Below, one piece after another: positions 1-6,670 of a stretch of DNA of 21,298 nt. Position 1 is the stretch's first letter. Every line of letters starts with the position of its first letter. The notes beneath the pieces were generated by a model, which was given only the letters and a program-made list of their open reading frames with translations, was not told the DNA's origin and did not search any database. Source of the DNA: Chloroflexota bacterium (GTDB lineage: Bacteria; Chloroflexota; Limnocylindria; P2-11E); contig VBEU01000161.1 of NCBI GenBank assembly GCA_005883775.1, forward strand, positions 1 to 21,298. Direction: 5' to 3'. The translations under genes were made by a program, and so were the position numbers.

Positions 1-282
1 GAGCCGCTCGAGGACGACGGGGCAATCCTTGTAGACCTCGAGCTCGGCGAAGAAGGTGCTGTCGTAGAGGCGGATGCGGAATTGATCGCGCTGCTCGGGC
101 GTCACGCGCTCGAGGCCGGGAACGACGGTGTCGTAGCCGGTGCCGCCCTCCCTCTGCGACAAAAGGTGCCACCCGATCTGGGTCTCATCAGGAAGCTCGA
201 CGTTGAACTCCTGGGCAAATCGGCGGAGGTATGGGACGGAGCAGATCGCCATGACATCGTCGAGGTCGATGCCGAGCTTCAA
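1..282 (-). CDS. HAD-superfamily 5'-nucleotidase-like protein (partial, N-terminal part)
   Basis: The minus-strand frame is open from a TTG at 282-280 to the left edge of the window, giving 94 residues of an incomplete gene. It begins LKLGIDLDDV, which matches HAD motif I (DxDxV/T, nucleophile and acid/base Asp) as placed at the extreme N-terminus of 5'(3')-deoxyribonucleotidase-like proteins. The TTG is chosen because the first in-frame ATG (252-250) would delete this catalytic motif. The TTG overlaps the TGA of the CPBP protease gene upstream (TTGA), which suggests translational coupling, and AGAGG lies just before it. The rest of the visible protein has no other motif I can name. HAD membership rests on motif I and its position. 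The substrate is unknown because motifs II-IV lie outside the window. Confidence 0.6.
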   Translation of the reverse strand, partial: MKLGIDLDDVMAICSVPYLRRFAQEFNVELPDETQIGWHLLSQREGGTGYDTVVPGLERVTPEQRDQFRIRLYDSTFFAELEVYKDCPVVLERL

Positions 283-977
283 TCGATCCTCTGATAACGG
301 AGCCCAACGAGGATGATCGCGTTGAACGCCCAATGGGCCGCGATAGTGGTCAAGAGCGAACCGGTGGTCACCCGCAGGCCCGCCATGATGACGCCGCCGA
401 CGAAAAGGACCACGAACGCGCCAGCGATGGCCGGAACGATCAGAACGACCGGCATCGTCGTGTTCATGACCGTGAAGAAGGCGACGGTCCCGTGCCAGAG
501 CGCGAACGCGATGGCCGACGCCAGCACCGCGGTGCGGACGCCATATCGCGCGATCAGTCCGCCAAGCAACGTGCCGCGGAACGCGAACTCCTCCGGGATC
601 ACCGCGCCGAAGGGTAGGAAGAACGCGATGTGCGTGGAGAGGTCGCCGGCGGCCACGCGTGAGAGCGGCTCGTATATGACCGGCTGACCGATGAGCGCCG
701 GAACGATACCGCGCATGATCGCGACGGCGCTGGTGGCCACAAAGGCTCCGGCGAATGCTCCGATGAGGAGTCCGCGAAGCGCCCCGGCGGGACGCAGGCC
801 GAGCGTCGCGGCGTCGAGTCCGAGAGCGCGCGCGGCAAAGAAGGAGACCGCGACGAGCGCCGCGCCTGCGACAACGAACGGCCAGCTACCGCCGGGAAGG
901 ATCGCCGTGCTGCCGATGAGGGGATGGAGGAGGTTGCCCCAGAGAACGAGCAGGATCGCAAAGAGCCAGATCCTCAT
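279..977 (-). CDS. CPBP family intramembrane glutamic endopeptidase (CAAX/Abi type)
   Basis: This 232-residue polytopic membrane protein starts with a hydrophobic N-terminal helix and has about six to eight membrane segments. The family signature is complete: motif 1 PEEFAFRG (E129, E130, R134), motif 2 FALWH (H162) and motif 3 AHWAFN (H215, N219). These residues form the active site buried in the membrane in Rce1-like enzymes. Bacterial members process peptides or protein C-termini, or act in bacteriocin self-immunity, and the substrate cannot be read from sequence. The gene lies 31 nt after the lipoprotein gene on the same strand and overlaps the next gene by 4 nt, so the three are probably co-transcribed. 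No clear Shine-Dalgarno sequence precedes the ATG. The family call is secure and the role is unknown. Confidence 0.9.
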   Translation of the reverse strand: MRIWLFAILLVLWGNLLHPLIGSTAILPGGSWPFVVAGAALVAVSFFAARALGLDAATLGLRPAGALRGLLIGAFAGAFVATSAVAIMRGIVPALIGQPVIYEPLSRVAAGDLSTHIAFFLPFGAVIPEEFAFRGTLLGGLIARYGVRTAVLASAIAFALWHGTVAFFTVMNTTMPVVLIVPAIAGAFVVLFVGGVIMAGLRVTTGSLLTTIAAHWAFNAIILVGLRYQRID

Positions 978-1008
978 CGCGGGCCGAGCCGAGCGCGGGT
1001 GATCGAGG

Positions 1009-1449
1009 CTAGCGGGTGATCAAAAGAGACGACTGGATGTTGTACCCGGCAAGGTGGACCTTTCCGTCCACGACGCGCCAGTTGAAAGACTCCGTCGCGG
1101 GTCCCTCTGCGAACTCCGTCTTGTAGGTCAGTGAGATGTAGCTGCCGGCGTTGGTGCCGGCCTGGTCTCGCGAGTAGACGCTCGTCTGAGCCGTCGAGAC
1201 CACGACGCCGAGTTTCCGGTGCACGGCCTTGAGGATCTCCGTGAATTGCGTTTCGGACGTCGCGTTTTTGAAAAGATCGTCCGTTCCGCTGTAGATGTCG
1301 GCGTATTGCTCGGCATCGAGCATCCCATGGAAGCTCGCGACCCCGGTCTCGGCCTCGCCCTTCGCCGCGAAACCTGTGCATGCCGCAGCGCCGACAACAG
1401 CGATAACGAAGGCGACGTTGAGGGAGATCCGGCGGAGGGTAGCGTGCAT
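1009..1449 (-). CDS. Putative exported lipoprotein with DUF4019-like domain
   Basis: This 146-residue protein has a basic N-terminus, a hydrophobic stretch (residues 9-23) and an AAAC sequence ending at C24 that could be a relaxed lipobox. The remainder (about 35-146) resembles DUF4019-type proteins: a 'MLDAEQYADIYSG' helix, a helical segment with F/K-rich spacing, and C-terminal beta strands around YISLTYKTEF and FNWRVVDGKVHLAGY. Members are small secreted beta-cone proteins of unknown function. It lies between mfd and the CPBP protease on the same strand. The ATG at 1449 has no strong ribosome binding site, so initiation may depend on upstream translation or a leaderless transcript. The secretion call is firmer than the DUF assignment, which was made by eye. 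Confidence 0.72.
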   Translation of the reverse strand: MHATLRRISLNVAFVIAVVGAAACTGFAAKGEAETGVASFHGMLDAEQYADIYSGTDDLFKNATSETQFTEILKAVHRKLGVVVSTAQTSVYSRDQAGTNAGSYISLTYKTEFAEGPATESFNWRVVDGKVHLAGYNIQSSLLITR

Positions 1450-1464
1450 CTGGGCGGGTCGCCG

Positions 1465-1545
1465 CTAGCGGATAGCGAGCCCGGCGATAAGGGTCGGCAA
1501 CAGCGCCAGCACCGCGAGGGCGATCGTGCGAAGCGCTGTCGTCAT
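1465..1545 (-). CDS. Possible 26-residue hydrophobic peptide
   Basis: A minus-strand frame from ATG 1545-1543 to TAG 1467-1465 encodes 26 residues, starting MTTALRTIALAVLALL and ending in a charged AIR. It could form a single membrane helix. It sits in the 150-nt gap between the mfd stop and the lipoprotein start, ending 15 nt before the lipoprotein ATG. No Shine-Dalgarno sequence is visible, and the ATG lies inside an inverted repeat (1541-1564). It may be a real small membrane peptide, a leader peptide, or a chance frame in G+C-rich DNA. Only the hydrophobicity and the position support it. Confidence 0.25.
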   Translation of the reverse strand: MTTALRTIALAVLALLPTLIAGLAIR

Positions 1546-1564
1546 CGTGAATTTGGACGATGAC
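1541..1564. repeat. 8-bp inverted repeat downstream of mfd
   Basis: GTCATCGT (1541-1548) and ACGATGAC (1557-1564) are perfect reverse complements separated by 8 nt. The repeat lies 36 nt after the mfd stop codon. There is no U-tract, so it is a poor intrinsic terminator. It could be a weak hairpin, a protein-binding site, or chance. Confidence 0.3.
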
Positions 1565-1599
1565 AGAACGCTCCCGCAAGTGGTCGCAGCCGAGTCTCA

Positions 1600-4500
1600 T
1601 CAAGCCGCGAGTCGATCGAGCAAACCGGTGAGCGCATCGCGCCAGTCGGCCTTGACGTCGAGCACCGACAATCGGATCTGCCGCTGCCCGGCCTGCGCTT
1701 TCGGGAACGAACGGAGAACGCGCATGCGTTCGTCTGCCTGGATGTCCCGGCCCATGACCACGCGAAGCTCCGGCCCCCGCGCGCGCACTTCCGTCGCGCC
1801 AGCTTTGGCCGCGCGGAGCTTCACTTCGACGCCGTACAGGAGGTTTCGTACCGGTTCCGGAGGTGCCCCGTAACGATCGCGGAGCTCGTCCCGCAGGGCG
1901 GCAAGGTCGTCGAGGAGGGCGAGCCCGGCGATGCGCCGGTAGAGCTCGAGCTTGCGCTGGCGGCTGGGCACGTAGTCGTCGGGAATGGCGGTCGAGAGCG
2001 CCAGGTCGACTGTGATCTCCGGCAGCGCGGCCGCGCGCGGGGCACCCCGCTGCTCGTTCACAGCTTCCTCGAGGAGCTGGGTGTAGAGCTCGAACCCGAC
2101 CGCGGCGACGTGGCCGTGCTGCTCGGCGCCGAGGATGTTCCCCGCCCCGCGGATCTCGAGATCGTGCATGGCGATCTTGAAGCCGGCGCCGAGCTCGCTC
2201 GCCTCGAATACCGCCTGGAGACGCTTCCGGGCCTGCTCGGTGAGGTGCTGCTCCTTTGTATAGAGGAGGTAGGCGTAGGCCTTCTCGGCGCTCCGCCCGA
2301 CCCGCCCGCGGAGCTGGTAGAGCTGCGCAAGCCCGAGCGTCCCGGCGCGGTTGATCACGATGGTGTTGACGTTCGGGATGTCCAGACCCGACTCGATGAT
2401 CGTCGTGCAGACGAGGACGTCGTGCTCGGCGTCCGCGAACTCGACCATCACCCGCTCGAGCTTCCGATCGTCCATCTGGCCGTGCGCGACGACGTAGCGG
2501 GCGCTCGGCACGAGCTCGCGGAGACGATGGGCCTCCTGCTCGATGCCCTGCACGCGGTTATGGACGTAATAGACCTGCCCGCCGCGGTCGATCTCGCGCA
2601 CGATCGCCTCTCGCAGCACGTCGTCGCTCCGCTCCACGACGTGGGTCTCGATGGGCTGCCTGTTCTCGGGCGGCGTCTCGATGACGCTGATGTCGCGTAC
2701 GCCGGAGAGCGCCATGTGCAGCGTTCGTGGGATCGGCGTCGCGGTCATGGAGAGCACGTCGACCTCGGTGCGCATCTGCTTCAGCCGCTCCTTGTGCTTG
2801 ACGCCGAAGCGGTGCTCCTCATCGATCACCACCAGACCGAGGTCGCGGAACTGCACGTCCTTTTGCAGCACCCGGTGCGTGCCGACGACGATGTCGACCT
2901 CGCCAGTCTCGATCCCCAGAGCGACGGCCCGCTGCTCGGCGGGTGAGCGGAAGCGCGAGAGCATCTCGACGTTCACGGGGAACGTCGCGAGCCTCTCGGC
3001 GAACGTCTCGTAGTGCTGCTGGGCGAGGACCGTCGTCGGCACGACGATCGCGACCTGCTTGCCGTCCTGGACCGCCTTGAAGGCCGCCCGCAGCGCGACC
3101 TCCGTCTTGCCGTACCCGACATCGCCGACGATGAGGCGGTCCATCGGTCGGCCCCGCTCCATGTCGCGCTTGCTGTCCTCGATGGCCTGCAGCTGGTCGG
3201 GCGTTTCCGTATACCGGAAGGCGTTCTCCATCTCGATCTGCCACGGGGTGTCGCGGCCGAACGCGAATCCCTGCGTGGCCTCGCGCGCCGCGTAGAGACG
3301 GAGGAGCTCGCGCGCGATCTCCTCCGCGGCCTTCTTGGCGCGGCGTTTGGTCACTCCCCACTCGCGCCCGCCGAGGGCGGAGAGTGCCGGCGGCGTGCCG
3401 CCGACGTAGCGCGTCACCTTGTCGACGCGCTCGGTCGGAAGGGACACGACATCGGTGCCCGCGAACTGGAGCTCGAGGTACTCGCGCACAACACCGGCGA
3501 CCTCGCGGGTGACGAACCGCTCGAACCGGCCGATGCCGTGGTCCTCGTGGACGATGTGGTCGCCGGGCTTGAGGTCGGAGAGGAAGGAGCCGATCTGCAC
3601 ACGTCGGCGGCGGTGCTCCGGATGGCGCGGCTTCCGGAACCCGAAGACCTCGGCGTCGGTGAATACGCGAAGGCCGAGCTCGGGTACGGCGAACCCTTCA
3701 GCGAGGGGCACGCGCGCGACCACGAGCGAGCCGGGCGCGGGCACGTCCTCGACGGTCTCACGGGCGACGGCGGTGACATCGCGGTCGGCGAGGAGCTCGG
3801 AGAGCCGCGCGGCTTGCGGCGTTGCGATCAGCGTGACGCCGTCGGCCGGCGGCGATGACAGCTGGCCGATGAATTCAGCGAGGCGGCCGGCGTAGCTCGT
3901 CGTTCCGCCCCAGCCGAGCCGCACTGCGTCCGGACCGGAGCCCATGCGCACACTCCCGTGCTCGGTCGCGAACGTCTCGATCCGGGAGCGCGGGACGTAC
4001 GGCGGCGGAAAGACCGAAACCGGCAGGCCCTGGGCGGCGAGCTCGTCACGCCGCTCCTCCGCCTGGCCCTCGAGCGCGTCGTGGGCAAGGTCTAGCTCCA
4101 CGGTGTCCTCGAAAACGACCGTGGCCCGGTCGCCGAGGTGATCGAGGAGCGATGCCGTCGCGCCGAGCGCGGGCGCGAACGCGTCGACTCCCGGCGCGTA
4201 GCCGCCCTCGCGGAGCGCATCGACGAGCCGAGCGTATGGCGAGAGGTCGGCGCCCTCGTCGCCGTCGGCGTGCGACAGCCCGTCCCAGCCTGCGCGAACG
4301 AGCCGCTGGGCGAGTGCGGGCGCGGTCTCGAGCGCGAACTCCCGCGCGGGCAGAACGATGAGCTCCTCGAGCGGCGCCTGCGATCGCTGCGTCACCGGGT
4401 CGAACGCGCGGAGGGTCTCGATCTCGTCGCCGAAGAGCTCGACGCGAGCGGGCTGCTCCGCCGAGGCGGGGTAGATATCGATGATCCCGCCGCGGCGCGA

Positions 4501-5055
4501 GAAGGTCCCGGGCTCGCTCACCTCGGTCACCGGCTCGTACCCGAGATCGAAGAGCCACGCCGCCGTTTCGGCCCACGACAGACGGTCCCCGGCGCGGAGC
4601 GTGCGGCCGCGACGCGCGAGATCCTTCGGCGGGATCGTGTGCTCGAGGAGGGCGCGCAAGCTCGTGACGACGGCGACCGGGGCTTGCGCTGTCGCGAGCC
4701 GCCAGAGCGTGAGGAGCCGCTGATGGACCGCGGTCCCCGACGGCGCGCTCGCTTCGAACGGCATCGTCTCGCGCTCGGGAAACGCGAGCACGCGATCTTC
4801 GCCAAGCCATCCCGCGAGCTCCGCGCGCCAGCGGCGGGCCCGGTCCTCGCTCGGCGCCACCAGCGCCACGGTCCGTGCGTTCTGTGCAACGAGCGCGGAC
4901 CAGGCGAACGCCCGCGCGCCGGCATTCGCCTCGGCGATACCAACGCGCTGCCGATCCTCGAGGCGCGACGCGAGCTCGCGATAGACCTCGCTGCGATCGG
5001 CCAGCGCGAGGATGCCGCCCATGCGGGCGGGCGCGACGTCGACCGCGCTAACCAT
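1600..5055 (-). CDS. mfd: Transcription-repair coupling factor Mfd
   Basis: This 1151-residue full-length Mfd is an ATP-dependent translocase that pushes RNA polymerase stalled at DNA lesions off the template and recruits UvrA. Domains in order are a UvrB-like N-terminal region (about 1-350) with RRGGIIDIYP near 188, a CarD-like RNA-polymerase-interacting domain (about 490-555, KPGDHIVHEDHGIGRFE), an SF2 helicase core and a C-terminal Mfd domain (about 1005-1151). In the core, the Walker A GDVGYGKTE is at 644-652, DEEH at 745-748, TATPIPRTLH at 771-780 and the motif VI region GRVGRS at 917-922. The ATG overlaps the last 8 nt of pth (ATGGTTAG), indicating translational coupling. No strong ribosome binding site precedes it, and M12 (5022) is an alternative start. 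The ending LLDRLAA is slightly short but the catalytic modules are intact. Confidence 0.97.
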   Translation of the reverse strand: MVSAVDVAPARMGGILALADRSEVYRELASRLEDRQRVGIAEANAGARAFAWSALVAQNARTVALVAPSEDRARRWRAELAGWLGEDRVLAFPERETMPFEASAPSGTAVHQRLLTLWRLATAQAPVAVVTSLRALLEHTIPPKDLARRGRTLRAGDRLSWAETAAWLFDLGYEPVTEVSEPGTFSRRGGIIDIYPASAEQPARVELFGDEIETLRAFDPVTQRSQAPLEELIVLPAREFALETAPALAQRLVRAGWDGLSHADGDEGADLSPYARLVDALREGGYAPGVDAFAPALGATASLLDHLGDRATVVFEDTVELDLAHDALEGQAEERRDELAAQGLPVSVFPPPYVPRSRIETFATEHGSVRMGSGPDAVRLGWGGTTSYAGRLAEFIGQLSSPPADGVTLIATPQAARLSELLADRDVTAVARETVEDVPAPGSLVVARVPLAEGFAVPELGLRVFTDAEVFGFRKPRHPEHRRRRVQIGSFLSDLKPGDHIVHEDHGIGRFERFVTREVAGVVREYLELQFAGTDVVSLPTERVDKVTRYVGGTPPALSALGGREWGVTKRRAKKAAEEIARELLRLYAAREATQGFAFGRDTPWQIEMENAFRYTETPDQLQAIEDSKRDMERGRPMDRLIVGDVGYGKTEVALRAAFKAVQDGKQVAIVVPTTVLAQQHYETFAERLATFPVNVEMLSRFRSPAEQRAVALGIETGEVDIVVGTHRVLQKDVQFRDLGLVVIDEEHRFGVKHKERLKQMRTEVDVLSMTATPIPRTLHMALSGVRDISVIETPPENRQPIETHVVERSDDVLREAIVREIDRGGQVYYVHNRVQGIEQEAHRLRELVPSARYVVAHGQMDDRKLERVMVEFADAEHDVLVCTTIIESGLDIPNVNTIVINRAGTLGLAQLYQLRGRVGRSAEKAYAYLLYTKEQHLTEQARKRLQAVFEASELGAGFKIAMHDLEIRGAGNILGAEQHGHVAAVGFELYTQLLEEAVNEQRGAPRAAALPEITVDLALSTAIPDDYVPSRQRKLELYRRIAGLALLDDLAALRDELRDRYGAPPEPVRNLLYGVEVKLRAAKAGATEVRARGPELRVVMGRDIQADERMRVLRSFPKAQAGQRQIRLSVLDVKADWRDALTGLLDRLAA

Positions 5056-5665
5056 TGAACTTCGTCATCGCGGGCTGGATCCCTTCGCGAAGCGCGACCT
5101 CCGCCGCTTCGGCGGCGCGGGTGAGCGACGTCTCGGCTGCCGTGCGCTCGTCCGCGTCGAACGGAGTGAGGACGTACGCGACGAGATCGCCGATCTCGCG
5201 GAGCGGATCGGCCGGCGCGACGCCCACACGAAGACGTGGGAAGTCTTCGCCGATCGCGGACACGATCGAGCGCATCCCGTTGTGCGTGCCGGGCCCACCC
5301 TTCTCACGGAGGCGGATCTTGCCGAGCGGGAGGTCGACCTCGTCGAATACGACGAGGAGATCCGCAGGTTGGATGCGGTAACGGTCGAGCAGCTTGCGGA
5401 CCGCGCGCCCGGAATCGTTCATGAAGGTCTGCGGCCGCGCGATCGCGACGCGGACGCCGTCGATCGCGCCTTCGGCGATGCGCGAGTCGGCCGCCTTCAC
5501 CGCGAACTCGGCGCGCGCGCGCTTTGCCAGTCGCGACGCGACCTGAAAGCCGACGTTATGACGCGTGCCGGCGTAGCCCTCGCCGGGGTTGCCGAGCCCG
5601 ACGACGACACGGTCCACGCGCGGGGGCTCTTTCCCGCGTCCGAATAGCTTCGCGAATCTCGCCAC
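5048..5665 (-). CDS. pth: Peptidyl-tRNA hydrolase
   Basis: This 205-residue Pth is the cytosolic esterase that frees peptides from peptidyl-tRNAs dropped by ribosomes. All family motifs are present: VVGLGNPGEGYAGTRHNVGF with the catalytic base H36, RPQTFMNDSG (N83), the DEVDLPLGKIRLR block with D109, and GGPGTHNGMRSI with N129. The N-terminus (MARFAKLFGRGKEPPRVDR) is about 16 residues longer than in the E. coli enzyme. The extension is basic and might be a start-codon overcall, although no better ATG lies nearby. GGGAG precedes the ATG at a rather long spacing. The pth-mfd pair is a common bacterial arrangement, and here the two overlap by 8 nt. The identification is secure. Confidence 0.96.
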   Translation of the reverse strand: MARFAKLFGRGKEPPRVDRVVVGLGNPGEGYAGTRHNVGFQVASRLAKRARAEFAVKAADSRIAEGAIDGVRVAIARPQTFMNDSGRAVRKLLDRYRIQPADLLVVFDEVDLPLGKIRLREKGGPGTHNGMRSIVSAIGEDFPRLRVGVAPADPLREIGDLVAYVLTPFDADERTAAETSLTRAAEAAEVALREGIQPAMTKFNG

Positions 5666-5687
5666 TCACGCTCCCAGACGCCGAAAG

Positions 5688-5709
5688 GCCCCGTCCACGC
5701 GGACGGGGC
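5688..5709 (-). terminator. Rho-independent-like hairpin after the oxidoreductase gene
   Basis: GCCCCGTCC (5688-5696) pairs perfectly with GGACGGGGC (5701-5709) around the loop ACGC. Read on the minus strand, the stem is followed by CTTTCGGC, a weak T-tract typical of high-G+C genomes. It lies 41 nt after the oxidoreductase stop (5750) and before pth (5665), so it probably ends the upstream transcript. Confidence 0.6.
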
Positions 5710-5716
5710 AGGGGTA

Positions 5717-5742
5717 GGGGCCCCTGATGGGGCGGGGGCCCC
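5717..5742. repeat. Paired GGGGCCCC octamers (second hairpin)
   Basis: GGGGCCCC occurs at 5717-5724 and again at 5735-5742. Each copy is self-palindromic and the two can pair with each other across a 10-nt loop. Together with the stem at 5688-5709 they fill most of the 84-nt gap between the oxidoreductase and pth. They probably reinforce termination. Confidence 0.45.
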
Positions 5743-5749
5743 AAGACGC

Positions 5750-6670
5750 TTATTTCACATCAACGATAGCGTCCGCGACCGCTCGCGTGGAGCGCTCGTC
5801 GATCGGATCCAGGACGAGGATGACCTCGTCCGCCCCGGCCTCGGCCAGGAGACGGAGATGCCCCACAAGGTCCTTCAGAGCGACCGGCGGAACGTCGTGC
5901 GGCCGCTCGCCAGCGCCGTCGCCCACCCTCACGAGCACGCACGCGCTGTGCGCGATCTCGCCCGGGTCGCGGCCGGCTCTCACGCACGCGGCATCGACGT
6001 CGCCGCGCAGGTTAGCGAAGCCTTCGACCGTGTTGCCGTACGACCTGAACCATGTATTCCAGGCATCGACGAACGGAAGGGCGATCCCGAGCATGCGTGC
6101 GCCGTTCGAGCCGAGCATGAGCGGCACGCGCCGGCGAGGAGGCGGCAGAACGACCGCGTCCTCGACGTTCTGGAACTCACCTTTGAATGTGACGTGCTCC
6201 CCGGCAAGCAGCCGCCGCACGATCTCGAACGACTCCGCGAAACGCGAGACGGTCCGGTCGAACGGAAACCCGAACGCGCGAAATTCGGGCTCGTTCCATC
6301 CCGCGCCGAGCCCGAGCGTGAATCGACCCCCGGAGATCTCATCGATCGATGCGGCCATGCGCGCGATCACCCCCGGCGCGTGGAATGCGGTGGCGGCCAC
6401 GAGCGGGCCGAGCCGAACTCGCGACGTGACCACGGCGAGCGCGGCAAGCTGCGTCCACGCGTCCCACGGCCCGCGCTCAGGCTGTCCGCCCCCGCGGTAA
6501 AGATGGTGATCGCCGACCCAGATGGACTCGAACCGCGACTCCTCGGCAGCCCGCGCGATCGCGGCGACCTCAGGCCAGCGAACTTCGCGCTCCACCTCGG
6601 GCAGCTGGATCCCCACACGCACGACGGGTCGACGATATCGATGCGCCGAAAAAGCCGCTTTGTTCGTCAT
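5750..6670 (-). CDS. LLM-class F420-dependent oxidoreductase
   Basis: From ATG 6670 this encodes 306 residues of a bacterial luciferase-like TIM barrel. Visible family features are VGIQLPE at the first strand, FESIWVGDHHLYRGG, a VRLGPLVAATAFHAPG strand, the SGGRFTLGLGAGWNEPEF signature, and a VPLMLGSNGARML strand near the cofactor pocket. Relatives use reduced F420 (less often FMN) to reduce or oxidise small organic molecules, and the substrate is not predictable. The frame is open upstream to an ATG at 6745, but those 25 residues are highly charged and overlap the divergent gene, so I reject them. GTG 6622 or 6616, directly before RVGIQLPE or VGIQLPE, would be the more typical family start and would leave room for a divergent promoter. 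A GC-rich hairpin follows the gene. Confidence 0.85.
   Translation of the reverse strand: MTNKAAFSAHRYRRPVVRVGIQLPEVEREVRWPEVAAIARAAEESRFESIWVGDHHLYRGGGQPERGPWDAWTQLAALAVVTSRVRLGPLVAATAFHAPGVIARMAASIDEISGGRFTLGLGAGWNEPEFRAFGFPFDRTVSRFAESFEIVRRLLAGEHVTFKGEFQNVEDAVVLPPPRRRVPLMLGSNGARMLGIALPFVDAWNTWFRSYGNTVEGFANLRGDVDAACVRAGRDPGEIAHSACVLVRVGDGAGERPHDVPPVALKDLVGHLRLLAEAGADEVILVLDPIDERSTRAVADAIVDVK

Noticed and set aside
82..294. 70-residue plus-strand frame at the left edge
   Set aside because: It is antisense to the HAD-like gene, which has a recognisable motif I.
974..1603. 209-residue minus-strand frame overlapping the lipoprotein gene
   Set aside because: It is Arg-rich and out of frame with the signal-peptide-bearing lipoprotein. 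It begins at the mfd stop only by chance.
2110..2946. Long plus-strand open frames opposite mfd (also 3013-3858 and 4138-5058)
   Set aside because: They mirror the mfd coding sequence, have composition typical of antisense frames in G+C-rich DNA, and match no domain. mfd is unambiguous on the other strand.
5858..6670. Upstream extension of the secreted Ig-like protein frame
   Set aside because: It is open but antisense to the F420-type oxidoreductase, is Arg/His-rich and would bury the signal peptide. The signal peptide marks the start near 6671.
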